Shown: in pieces, positions 47,462 to 55,178 of the stretch
Numbering within the stretch: position 1 is the first letter of the stretch
Layout of the letters: each line of letters starts with the position of its first letter
DNA from: Polaromonas sp. AET17H-212
GTDB lineage: Bacteria > Pseudomonadota > Gammaproteobacteria > Burkholderiales > Burkholderiaceae_C
DNA: 64,000 nucleotides
Assembly (NCBI RefSeq): GCF_002379085.1
Contig: NZ_NBZW01000007.1
Location: 1 to 64,000, forward strand
Direction: 5' to 3'
The notes under the pieces: generated by a model
The model's input: only the letters and a program-made list of their open reading frames with translations
What the model was told of the DNA's origin: nothing
The model's database searches: none
Position numbers and translations under genes: made by a program

Positions 47462-48627
47462 ATGCGGATGAACCTCTTGTCAAACCCGAGCTGGAGCACC
47501 CGTGACTCTTGCGCCATGAACTGTTCGCGCCACAGCCTGAGCGTGTGGGCGTAGTCCTGGCCAAACGAAAACTCGTCGATCACTTCCAGCCCCGCGGCGC
47601 GCGCCTGGGCGCGGAACTCGGTCGGGCAGGGCAGGCAACCGCCCGGAAAGATGTACTGCTGGATGAAGTCGGTCGATGAGACATAGCGTTCAAACAGCTC
47701 GTCGGCAATCACGATGCTCTGCACGCAGGCGTAGCCTCCGGGCTTGAGCAGGCGCGCTACCGCCTGGAAGTAGGTGGGCCAGTATTCACGCCCGACGGCT
47801 TCCACCATTTCAATCGAGCAAATCGCATCAAACGGCGCATCGCCGCTGGTTTCGCCGATGTCGCGGTAGTCCTGCAACCTCAAATCGGCCTTGTCGGCCG
47901 CGCCCACCCGCGCCATGCGTTGTTGCGCCCAGGCGAGCTGCTCGGTGCTCAGCGTCACGCCGACGACAGAGGCGTCAAATTCGGTGGCGGCCATTTCGGC
48001 CAGGGCGCCCCAGCCGCAGCCGATTTCCAGCACGCGGTCGCCGGGCCGCACGTCTGCCATGCGCAGCGCGCGCCTGACCTTGGCATGCTGCGCGTCCTTC
48101 ATCGAAGTCTGCGGCGTCTCGAAAATCGCCGCCGAATAATTCATCGTGCCGTCCAGCCACAACTCGTAAAAGGCATTGCCCAGGTCGTAGTGCGCGTGGA
48201 TGTTTTTCTGGCTGTTGGCCTTGGTGTTGCGGTTGAGCAGGTGCTTGACGCGGTAGGCCAGGCGGCCCAGCCAGGTGCCGTAGATCACGTCCTCGACTTC
48301 CGTGCGGTTGACAATCAGCACGCGCAGCAGCTCGGTCAGGTGTGGTGTGGTCCAGTCGCCGGCGATGAAACTTTCGGCAAAACCGATATCGCCCGAACGC
48401 AGCGCGGCGCTGCAGACCTTCCAGTTCACCAGCCGCAGGCTGGCCGTGGGCGCCTCGCCCGAGCCGAAGCGCTGCATGCTGCCGTCGGGCAACTGCAGGG
48501 TCAGCGTGCCATGCTTGAGGCGTGACAGCAGCTTGAAGGCCGTGCGCGCCGCGGCCGGGGCACCGCTGGGCAGCGCGAATGAAGCGCCGTTGGCGGAAGA
48601 AGTCGGGGAGTTGCTGGCAGTGTTCAT
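47377..48627 (-). CDS. Cyclopropane-fatty-acyl-phospholipid synthase family methyltransferase
   Basis: A 416-residue S-adenosylmethionine enzyme. The N-terminal lipid-binding part leads to YDLGNAFYELWLDGTMNYS near 145-163, and the SAM site is VLEIGCGWGALAEMA near 199-213. SIEMVEAVGREYWPTYF near 267 and the FPGGCLPCPTE loop are typical. It methylates or cyclopropanates unsaturated phospholipid acyl chains at the membrane. In R. sphaeroides and P. putida, paralogues in similar clusters act in methylated furan fatty acid synthesis or stress response, so it may be a UfaM-type rather than a classical Cfa enzyme. The ATG at 48627 overlaps the DUF1365 stop by ATGA. Confidence 0.92.
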   Translation of the reverse strand: MNTASNSPTSSANGASFALPSGAPAAARTAFKLLSRLKHGTLTLQLPDGSMQRFGSGEAPTASLRLVNWKVCSAALRSGDIGFAESFIAGDWTTPHLTELLRVLIVNRTEVEDVIYGTWLGRLAYRVKHLLNRNTKANSQKNIHAHYDLGNAFYELWLDGTMNYSAAIFETPQTSMKDAQHAKVRRALRMADVRPGDRVLEIGCGWGALAEMAATEFDASVVGVTLSTEQLAWAQQRMARVGAADKADLRLQDYRDIGETSGDAPFDAICSIEMVEAVGREYWPTYFQAVARLLKPGGYACVQSIVIADELFERYVSSTDFIQQYIFPGGCLPCPTEFRAQARAAGLEVIDEFSFGQDYAHTLRLWREQFMAQESRVLQLGFDKRFIRIWEFYLAYCEAAFAQANTDVVQYTLRRI

Positions 48628-49391
48628 CGCGTCACGAATACTTCGGGAGTTGGGGGTTTGCTGACAAAAGGCACACGTTTGCGCCAGAGCTTGAAGGCTT
48701 GCCAGTGAATGCGGGCGACCACACCCAGCGTCATCGCCGGATAACGCCACAGCGCCTTGCGCAGCGTCGCCGCGCTCAGGACCTGCAGCGTGCCGGCGAC
48801 GCTGGTTTGCAGCAGCGGCCCCGATGCGTCGTCGTAATCGATGCGGGCCACGGTCTTCTCAAGCCCTTCGTTGCTGACGCGCATGAAACGGAAGCGATAG
48901 AAGCCGTCCAGTGTGCAGAACGGCGAGACGTGAAACACCTTGACGGCCTGCAGTTCCCGGCCATAACGCGGGTGGTCGAGCAGGTAGCAGTGGCGCTCGC
49001 CAAAGGTGTTGTTGACTTCGACGACGATGGCGCGCAAGGCGCCGGCGGCATTGTGGCAATACCAGAAGCTGACCGGCTTGAAGGTGTGGCCGAACACACG
49101 CGGGTAGGTGTGCAGCCAGACCTCGCCGGTGGCGTCGGTGATGCCCTCCCGCGCCAGCAGCGCATCGACCCAGGCCAGGCAGTCGTCGCCGCCCTCGCCA
49201 TGGTCACGGTCAAAAAAGCTCAGGGCCGCTCGGCGGTTGCGCGCCAGTGCGCCATCGCCGTTCTGGTGCAGGCTGCGCAGCGGCAGCATCAGGAAATAGG
49301 TTGGGTAGTTGAAAGCGTTGACAGCGGGTTTGAGGCGGGTATGCCGCACCTCGCCGAAACCGATCAGGGCTTGTGCCGGGCTGGCGCTCAT
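48624..49391 (-). CDS. DUF1365 protein
   Basis: A 255-residue protein of the DUF1365 family, recognised from GFGEVRHTRLKPAVNAFNYP near 11-30, VFGHTFKPVSFWYCHN near 99-114 and VEVNNTFGERHCYLL near 122-136. No catalytic role is established. It almost always lies between an FAD-dependent amine-oxidase-like gene and a cfa-like gene, as in this window, with ATGA overlaps on both sides. Strict translational coupling suggests that the three proteins act on the same lipid substrate (inference). Confidence 0.93.
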   Translation of the reverse strand: MSASPAQALIGFGEVRHTRLKPAVNAFNYPTYFLMLPLRSLHQNGDGALARNRRAALSFFDRDHGEGGDDCLAWVDALLAREGITDATGEVWLHTYPRVFGHTFKPVSFWYCHNAAGALRAIVVEVNNTFGERHCYLLDHPRYGRELQAVKVFHVSPFCTLDGFYRFRFMRVSNEGLEKTVARIDYDDASGPLLQTSVAGTLQVLSAATLRKALWRYPAMTLGVVARIHWQAFKLWRKRVPFVSKPPTPEVFVTR

Positions 49392-50713
49392 CGCGTGGCT
49401 CCAGCGCAGTCCTGCAGCAGTTGCCGGGCCACGCCCAGCCCCGACTTCAGGCCGTCTTCATGAAAACCATAACCGGTCCAGGCGCCGCAGAAATAGCTGT
49501 GTTGCCGGCCCTGCAGCCCGGGCAGCTCTTTCTGCGCGCAGATGGCCGCTGCGTCGAAAACCGGATGGGCATAGTCGAAGTCACCCAGGATGTGCGCCGG
49601 TGCGATCGGGGCTGCCGGATTCAGCGACACCACCACCGGCTGGGCAAACGGCAGCGGCTGCAGCAGGTTCAGCAGGTAATGCAGGCACACCCGGGTCGAC
49701 TCGCGCTGCGGGTCCTGTGCCCGTTCGTAGTTCCACGCGGCCCAGGCCAGCTTGCTGGCCGGCAGCACCGAGGTATCGGTGTGCAGCACGGCGCGGTTGG
49801 GCTGGTAGCTGATGGCACCCAGCAGCGTGCGTTCGGCGCTGCTGGCGTTGTGCAGCAGGGCCAGCGACTGGTCGGAGTGGGTCGCCAGCACGACCTTGTC
49901 GAAGCGTTCGTCGGCGCCGTCGGTCAGCACGCGCACACCGCCATGGGCCGAGAAGGCATCGCGGACGATGCCGCGCACCGGTGTGTTCAGGCGTTTGTCG
50001 GCGATGCCGGCCACAATTTTTTCAACGTAATGGCGGGCGCCGCCGGTCACCGTCCACCACTGCGGCCGGTCGGCGACCTGGATCAGGCCGTGGTTGTGGC
50101 AGAAGCGGATCATGGTGGCCACCGGGAACTGCAGCATCTGGTCGGTGGGGCAGGACCAGATGCAGCCCAGCATGGGCAGGAAATACCAGTCGCGAAACTC
50201 GGCCGAGAACTGGCCCTCACGCAGGAACTCGCCGAGCGGCTGCATCATGGCGGCTTCCGCGCCGCTTTCGGCCAGCGCCGTGGCCGTGCGATTGAAACGC
50301 ATGATGTCGCGCAGCATGCGCCAGAACTTCCAGTTCAGGAGATTGCCGCGCTGGGCAAACACGGTGTTCAGGCTGGAGCCGCTCCATTCCAGGGCGCCGC
50401 CTTTGCCGCTGCCGGGGATCTTGACCGAAAACGACATGTCCGACCGCGCGGTGGCCACGCCCAGCTCGGCAAACAGCTGGATCAGGTGGGGGTAGGTGCG
50501 TTCGTTGAAGACCAGAAAGCCGGTATCCACGCCGTGGGTGACCGGGCCTTGCGGCGTGGGCAGGGTGATGTCGACCGTGTGGGTGTGGCCGCCAAAATAA
50601 CTGCCGGCCTCGAACAAGGTGAGCTCGGCCTGGCCCTGCAGGGCGTGGGCGACCGCGAGTCCGGCAATGCCGGAGCCGACGATGGCGACCTTGGGGCGGG
50701 CTGGAGAACTCAT
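49388..50713 (-). CDS. FAD-dependent amine-oxidase-like flavoprotein
   Basis: A 441-residue protein with the dinucleotide-binding motif VAIVGSGIAGLAVA (9-22) and the following GGHTHTVDI. The C-terminal FAD contact is AWTGYGFHEDGLKSG near 410-424. It belongs to the NAD(P)-binding/flavin amine oxidase group related to phytoene desaturases, which often act on unsaturated lipids. It is the first gene of the FAD-DUF1365-cfa-chalcone isomerase-MFS-DUF3833 overlap chain. The ATG at 50713 is the family start; an upstream ATG adds 30 residues with no match. Possibly it desaturates or oxidises membrane lipids (inference). Confidence 0.92.
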   Translation of the reverse strand: MSSPARPKVAIVGSGIAGLAVAHALQGQAELTLFEAGSYFGGHTHTVDITLPTPQGPVTHGVDTGFLVFNERTYPHLIQLFAELGVATARSDMSFSVKIPGSGKGGALEWSGSSLNTVFAQRGNLLNWKFWRMLRDIMRFNRTATALAESGAEAAMMQPLGEFLREGQFSAEFRDWYFLPMLGCIWSCPTDQMLQFPVATMIRFCHNHGLIQVADRPQWWTVTGGARHYVEKIVAGIADKRLNTPVRGIVRDAFSAHGGVRVLTDGADERFDKVVLATHSDQSLALLHNASSAERTLLGAISYQPNRAVLHTDTSVLPASKLAWAAWNYERAQDPQRESTRVCLHYLLNLLQPLPFAQPVVVSLNPAAPIAPAHILGDFDYAHPVFDAAAICAQKELPGLQGRQHSYFCGAWTGYGFHEDGLKSGLGVARQLLQDCAGATR

Positions 50714-51061
50714 CTCACAGCCCGGAAGATAAAAATGTTGCGAAGCGCCCCGATGCGAACAAGGGAGGGAGGGAGGAGGAGGAGAACCGCCCCGGGATTG
50801 CAACCGGACCGCAAGCGGCCGGAAGTCTTCGCAACAAAAAACAGTGACTGTCGGCGCTGCGCCCGCGCGCCAGTACCGATGAGGTTAGGAGTCCCCGACC
50901 CCGCGCGCAGTTCCCTGATTGGGTCGACTGGTGGGTGTAAAAATTCGTTAACGTCGCGGAAGTCATCAATCAATGGGGCGTAATAGGGTGTGGGGAAAAA
51001 GCAGTTTTTTTCCGACAAGTTCTAAAAAATACTACTTGGTTGAATTATTACCGATTGGTAA
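50714..51061. other. 348-base leader of the lipid cluster; no recognised gene
   Basis: This gap must hold the promoter of the flavoprotein operon. It contains a purine run (GGGAGGGAGGGAGGAGG near 50762-50779) and A/T-rich segments near 50937-51060. A minus-strand open frame of 102 codons (50710-51018) crosses it, but it is rich in Arg/Pro/Ser, has no family match that I know and no ribosome binding site, so I do not call it a gene. An A/T-rich inverted repeat (AATTATTACC...GGTAATTATT, 51044-51067) overlaps the peroxidase stop codon. Confidence 0.6.
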
Positions 51062-51658
51062 TTATTTGCCTAGAAGCTTCTCTTCGATGTCCTTCAGGAA
51101 GGCAGGGTCTTTGGGGTCGGTGGCGGTGTTGAAGCTGGTGACGCGCTGGCCATCGCGGGCCACGACGTACTTGTGAAAGTTCCAGCGCGGACGCTGGCCG
51201 GTCTGGTCGGCCAGTTGCCGGAACAGCGGGTTGGCCGTTTTGCCGGACACGCCGGATTTGACGAACATCGGAAACTTCACGCCAAAGGTGTTTTCGCAAA
51301 AATCGGCGATTTCCTTGTTGCTGCCGCTTTCCTGGGAAAAGTCGTTGGACGGAAACCCCAGCACCACCAGGCCTCGGTCCCGGTAGCGCGCAGACAGCGC
51401 TTCAAGGCCCGCGTACTGGCGGGTGAAACCGCAGAAGCTGGCGGTGTTGACGACCACCAGCACCTTGCCGCTGTATTGGCACAGGGACTGGGGCTTTTCG
51501 TCCTGCAGGCGCAAGAAGCTGTGTTGCAGCAAGAGGGCGCAGGCCGGCGCCTCTGGCGCCGCAGCAGCGCCGGGGGTGGCGGCACGGGCGGGTGTGAGGG
51601 CCGCCATGCCGGCCAGCAGTGCCAGCATCAGCCAGGGTTTGAGAAACGGGTGCTTCAT
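51062..51658 (-). CDS. Exported glutathione peroxidase family protein
   Basis: A 198-residue protein with an N-terminal signal peptide (MKHPFLKPWLMLALLAGMAA... ARAA). The peroxidase motifs are VVNTASFCGFTRQY with the peroxidatic Cys near 75, GFPSNDFSQESGSN near 101-114 with the active-site Gln-like position, and WNFHKYVV near 159-166 with the catalytic Trp/Asn. It reduces hydroperoxides, probably lipid peroxides, in the periplasm using thioredoxin or glutathione. It is divergent from the B12-type regulator and runs towards the flavoprotein operon, so it plausibly protects membranes under the same stress. Confidence 0.92.
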   Translation of the reverse strand: MKHPFLKPWLMLALLAGMAALTPARAATPGAAAAPEAPACALLLQHSFLRLQDEKPQSLCQYSGKVLVVVNTASFCGFTRQYAGLEALSARYRDRGLVVLGFPSNDFSQESGSNKEIADFCENTFGVKFPMFVKSGVSGKTANPLFRQLADQTGQRPRWNFHKYVVARDGQRVTSFNTATDPKDPAFLKDIEEKLLGK

Positions 51659-51690
51659 GAGCTTGCTCGCTGTTGAATAATGGAGGGCCT

Positions 51691-51713
51691 TGTGGCGCGG
51701 TCTGTGCGCCACA
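51691..51713. promoter_or_regulatory. Perfect inverted repeat in the divergent gpx/regulator promoter
   Basis: TGTGGCGC (51691-51698) and GCGCCACA (51706-51713) flank the 7-base spacer GGTCTGT. The site lies 33 bases upstream of the peroxidase start and 70 bases upstream of the regulator start. This is a natural position for a MerR-family operator that controls both genes. The assignment rests on symmetry and location only. Confidence 0.5.
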
Positions 51714-51782
51714 GGATCAAACTACCGGAAAACTGCGCCTGACTGCCAAAAATACGCAGTGGGGGCCCGACCAGATTCAAGC

Positions 51783-52808
51783 ATGCCGCCCCCCGATCCC
51801 TCCCTGTCCGGTCCGGTGATTTCCTGCCCGGCCGACGCCTCTGCCCCCGGCTTCACGATTGCCGCGGTCGAGCGTGACACCGGCCTGTCCAAGGACACCT
51901 TGCGCGTCTGGGAGCGCCGCTACCTGTTTCCCGTGCCCGGCCGCGACGCCCACGGCGAGCGCCTGTATTCACGCGAGCAGCTCGAGCAGCTGCGGCTGAT
52001 CAAGCGCCTGCTGGACAACGGGCACCGGCCCGGGCAGGTGGTGGGTTTGCCGCATGCCGAGCTGCAGGCCCTGGGCCGCCAGACCGGTGGCAACAAGCCG
52101 CGGGCGCAGGGGCAGCGCGGCAAGACCGTCAAGACCGCTAGGGCGGCGGTGGACGACCCGCCAGCGGGCGACGTTCTCGCGCCGCAGATCCAGGCCTGTT
52201 TTGAGCTGGTCAAGCGCCACGACGCGCTGGGCCTGCGCCACACCTTGGCCGCCGCCGTGCAGGAGCTGGGCCTGGCGTCTTTCGTCAGCACGCTGGTGGC
52301 GCCCCTCAACACCTTGATCGGTGACGCCTGGATGGATGGCCGGCTGGAAGTTTTCGAGGAGCATTTCTACACCGAGTCAGTCACCGCCGTGCTGCGCCTA
52401 GGCATCAGCAGCCTGGGCGTGGCCGGCGTCGCGTCGCCCCGGGTGCTGCTGACCACGTTTCCGCAGGAGTCGCACGGGCTGGGCCTGCTGATGGCCGAAA
52501 CCTTTCTGGCCCTGCAGGGCTGCGACTGCCTGTCACTGGGCGTGCAAACGCCGGTGCCCGAGATCGCCCGGGCGGTGTCGGCGCACGGCGCGCAGATCGT
52601 GGTGCTCAGTTTCAGCGCCAGCCTCAACCCCAAGGATGTGACGCGGGGGTTGGGTGACCTGCACGGCCTGTTGCCACCGGCGGTCGAGATCTGGACCGGG
52701 GGCGCCTGTCCTGTGCTGCAACGCCGCAGCCTGCCGGGCGTGCGTGTGCTGGACAGCTTTGCCGCCATCGAGCCGGAACTCCAGCGCTGGCGCCAGACGC
52801 AGCCCTGA
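51783..52808 (+). CDS. MerR-type, adenosylcobalamin-binding photoreceptor-like regulator (CarH/LitR family)
   Basis: A 341-residue protein. Residues 24-90 form a MerR helix-turn-helix (FTIAAVERDTGLSKDTLRVW with wing RLYSREQLEQLRLIK). After a linker come a helical cap and a cobalamin-binding domain (about 133-335). The cap carries the CarH-type W-x9-EH motif (Trp183, Glu193-His194) and the Rossmann part has E229-S-H231-G-L-G, the lower-axial His of base-off B12 binding. In CarH/LitR these residues hold adenosylcobalamin, whose photolysis disrupts the tetramer and releases DNA. The start MPPPDPSLSG fits. It is divergent from gpx and lies beside a lipid-modification cluster. Light control is inferred from family and context. 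Confidence 0.88.
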   Translation: MPPPDPSLSGPVISCPADASAPGFTIAAVERDTGLSKDTLRVWERRYLFPVPGRDAHGERLYSREQLEQLRLIKRLLDNGHRPGQVVGLPHAELQALGRQTGGNKPRAQGQRGKTVKTARAAVDDPPAGDVLAPQIQACFELVKRHDALGLRHTLAAAVQELGLASFVSTLVAPLNTLIGDAWMDGRLEVFEEHFYTESVTAVLRLGISSLGVAGVASPRVLLTTFPQESHGLGLLMAETFLALQGCDCLSLGVQTPVPEIARAVSAHGAQIVVLSFSASLNPKDVTRGLGDLHGLLPPAVEIWTGGACPVLQRRSLPGVRVLDSFAAIEPELQRWRQTQP

Positions 52809-53012
52809 GCCGGCGTGACTGCTTTCTGGCGGCGTTGGCCGCTACCCAGGGCCGGCGCAAGGGTGTAGAAGGGTTGAAGAGGCGTGCAAATCACATCATG
52901 CCCTGAGCCCTGCATGGAAGAGGGCTGAAAAGCCTGCTCGAAAAAGCCTGTCACATTCAGCCCCTAAAATCAGATTGAATCTACTGCGGTGTGTGCCGCG
53001 TAAGGAGTGTGT

Positions 53013-53882
53013 ATGCTTTATCCAGAACTTTTCAAACAGCTCGAATCCGTCCGCTGGGACATGGACAAGGACATTCCCTGGGCCAGTTTCGACGCGTCCA
53101 AGCTGACCGACGAGCAGGCGCAGACCATCAAGATGAATGCCATCACCGAGTGGGCGGCGCTGCCGGCCACCGAGATGTTCCTGCGCGACAACAAGGACGA
53201 CAGCGACTTTTCCGCCTTCATGTCGATCTGGTTTTTTGAAGAGCAGAAACACTCGCTGGTGCTGATGGAGTACCTGCGGCGCTTCCGTCCCGAGCTGGCC
53301 CCGACCGAAAAAGAGCTGCACGACGTGCGCTTCGAGTTCGAGCCGGCCCCGCCGCTGGAGACCTTGATGCTGCATTTCTGCGGCGAAATCCGGCTCAACC
53401 ACTGGTACCGGCGTGCCAGCGAGTGGCACACCGAACCCGTGATCAAGCAGATCTACACCCAGCTCAGCCAGGACGAGGCGCGCCACGGTGGCGCCTACCT
53501 GCGCTACATGAAACGCGCCATCAACAACTTCGGCAACGACGCCAAGGCCGCCTTCACCAAGGTCGGCGTGCTCATGGCCAGCGCCAGGCGCACGGCGCAG
53601 GCCCTGCATCCGACCAACCTGCATGTGAACAAGGCCCTGTTCCCGCGCGACACCATCCAGTCGCGCCTGCCCAACCCCGAGTGGCTGGAGCACTGGCTGG
53701 ACAAGCAGATCCATTTCGACGCCGCCTGGGAAAGCAAGGTGGTCGAGCGCATCCTGCACAACCTGAGCCTGCTGATGAACCAGAGTTTCAAGACCGTGCA
53801 GGAGCTCAACCGCTACCGCAAGGAACTGAGCAAGGAAATCGCGGCATCGGTCGCACCACCACCGGTGGCCACCGGCGCCTGA
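53013..53882 (+). CDS. Ferritin-like diiron protein, acyl-ACP-desaturase-like
   Basis: A 289-residue soluble helical protein with two diiron half-sites, WFFEEQKHSLVL (74-85, with Glu76/Glu77 and His80) and LSQDEARHGGAYLRY near 150-164. A further Glu in ITEWAALP is near residue 46. The EExxH-DExxH pattern resembles acyl-ACP desaturases and AurF-like oxygenases rather than ferritin storage proteins. It would activate O2 for an oxidation, conceivably of an acyl chain, which would suit the neighbouring lipid cluster, but no substrate is shown. TAAGGAG lies ten bases before the ATG. It is followed 58 bases later by rfaE2. Confidence 0.75.
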   Translation: MLYPELFKQLESVRWDMDKDIPWASFDASKLTDEQAQTIKMNAITEWAALPATEMFLRDNKDDSDFSAFMSIWFFEEQKHSLVLMEYLRRFRPELAPTEKELHDVRFEFEPAPPLETLMLHFCGEIRLNHWYRRASEWHTEPVIKQIYTQLSQDEARHGGAYLRYMKRAINNFGNDAKAAFTKVGVLMASARRTAQALHPTNLHVNKALFPRDTIQSRLPNPEWLEHWLDKQIHFDAAWESKVVERILHNLSLLMNQSFKTVQELNRYRKELSKEIAASVAPPPVATGA

Positions 53883-53940
53883 TGGCGGGCGCCGGCCTGC
53901 TGGCCGAGAGGGGGCGACGGCCTTCCGTTAAAGTGGCGTG

Positions 53941-54447
53941 ATGCAAGGCGCATCCCCTCCCCCTTCTTTTCCCCTGTTCACGCAAAAAATCGTTTCCCGC
54001 GAGGAGGCGGCGCAGCGTGTCGCTGCACTGCCGCGGCCGGTGGTGTTCACCAACGGTGTGTTTGACGTGCTGCACCGCGGCCATGCGACTTACCTGGCGC
54101 GCGCACGGGCATTGGGCGCCAGCCTGGTGGTGGCGCTCAACACCGATGCGTCGGCCCGGCGCCTCGGCAAGGGCCCGGACCGCCCGCTCAACAACGAGGA
54201 AGACCGCGCCGTGCTGATGGCGGCGCTCGAGTCGGTGAGCCTGGTCACCTGGTTTGACGAGGACACCCCGCTGGCGCTCATCACCGAGCTCAGGCCAGAC
54301 ATCCTGGTCAAGGGCGGCGACTACGACATGGACACCCTCGCCGAGACCGCGGTGGTCCGGCGTTACGGCGGCCAGGCGCTGGCGATTCCGTTTGTCGACG
54401 GCTACTCGACCACTGCGCTGGTGCGCAAGATCCGCCAGGCCCCCTGA
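53941..54447 (+). CDS. rfaE2: D-glycero-beta-D-manno-heptose 1-phosphate adenylyltransferase
   Basis: A 168-residue stand-alone version of the HldE C-terminal domain. TNGVFDVLHRGHATYL (about 36-51) carries the HxGH nucleotidyltransferase motif. KGGDYDMDTLAET near 121-133 and DGYSTTALVRKI near the end are diagnostic. It joins ATP and heptose-1-phosphate to ADP-heptose for lipopolysaccharide inner core. The ATG at 53941 is preceded by another GTG. The kinase half (HldA/RfaE1) is not adjacent; betaproteobacteria often encode the two activities separately. Confidence 0.95.
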   Translation: MQGASPPPSFPLFTQKIVSREEAAQRVAALPRPVVFTNGVFDVLHRGHATYLARARALGASLVVALNTDASARRLGKGPDRPLNNEEDRAVLMAALESVSLVTWFDEDTPLALITELRPDILVKGGDYDMDTLAETAVVRRYGGQALAIPFVDGYSTTALVRKIRQAP

Positions 54448-54465
54448 TCTGGCCTCTGATCCTAA

Positions 54466-54530
54466 GATGCTATTGATTCAATAGCTCGTTGTGCCCGTGA
54501 AATAAGGGCTGCAGGCCATTTTTACTCACA
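54466..54530 (-). repeat. Short intergenic repeat, family 1 (copy F)
   Basis: Minus-strand copy: GGCCTGCAGCCCTTATTT, then ACGAGCTATTGAATCAATAGC, which adds a small GCTATTGA/TCAATAGC hairpin. It separates rfaE2 from the convergent broken RND gene. Confidence 0.65.
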
Positions 54531-54553
54531 TCCGAACGTAGGCGGCCTCCGGC

Positions 54554-55158
54554 TCAGGGCGTCGGCAACTGCGCCGGCTTCGCCTCCGCCGCCAGCGCCG
54601 CCTGACCAGCCTCGGGCGAGGCCTTGCGGCCGCGCAGCCGGTTTGCCAGGCGCCTGAAACCGCGCTCGATGTCGTCGATGTAGGGGAACACCGCCGGCAC
54701 CACCAGCAGGCTCAGCACCGTGGAGGTGATCAGTCCGCCGATCACGGCAATCGACATCGGTGAGCGAAAGCTCGGGTCGGCCGCACCGAAGCCGAAGGCG
54801 ATCGGCATCATGCCGGCGCCCATGGCCAGCGTGGTCATGATGATGGGCCGGGCGCGCTTGTGGCAGGCGTCCAGCAGCGCATCACGGCGTGACATCGGCG
54901 CCACCACCGGGTGGCCGTTGCTGCCGTCGTTGCCGCGGCGCGCCACGATGGCGTATTCGACCAGCAGGATGGAGTTCTGGTCGCGATGCCCATCAGCATG
55001 ATCAGGCCGATCAGCGAGGGCATGGAAAAACTCTTCTGCGCAATCAGCAGGCCAACAAAGGCGCCGCCCAGCGACAGCGGTAGCGCCGCCAGAATCGTCA
55101 CCGGGTGCAGGAAGTCCTTGAACAGCAGCACCAGCACGATCTAGATGCACAGCACAGC
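54554..55158 (-). pseudogene. C-terminal remnant of an RND efflux pump (AcrB/HAE1 type)
   Basis: About 200 residues of an RND permease survive: IVLVLLFKDFLHPVTILAAL, FSMPSLIGLIMLMGIAT, then NSILLVEYAIVARRG and LAMGAGMMPIAFGFG to the end. Three lesions are visible. The first two-thirds of the gene are missing (similarity begins at VLCI). A TAG replaces the expected Tyr of CIYIVLV (55141-55143). One base is lost near 54977-54978, where ACCAGAAC stands for ACC AAG AAC. The gene cannot give a working pump. It directly abuts glnE, whose stop is 20 bases away, so a deletion likely brought them together. Confidence 0.88.
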
Positions 55159-55178
55159 GTCCGTTTCCCCCGCAGAGA

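Noticed and set aside
50710..51018. 102-codon minus-strand frame in the leader of the flavoprotein gene
   Set aside because: It has no ribosome binding site, biased Arg/Ser/Pro composition and no recognisable family, and it reaches into the next gene start. It is more likely leader sequence.
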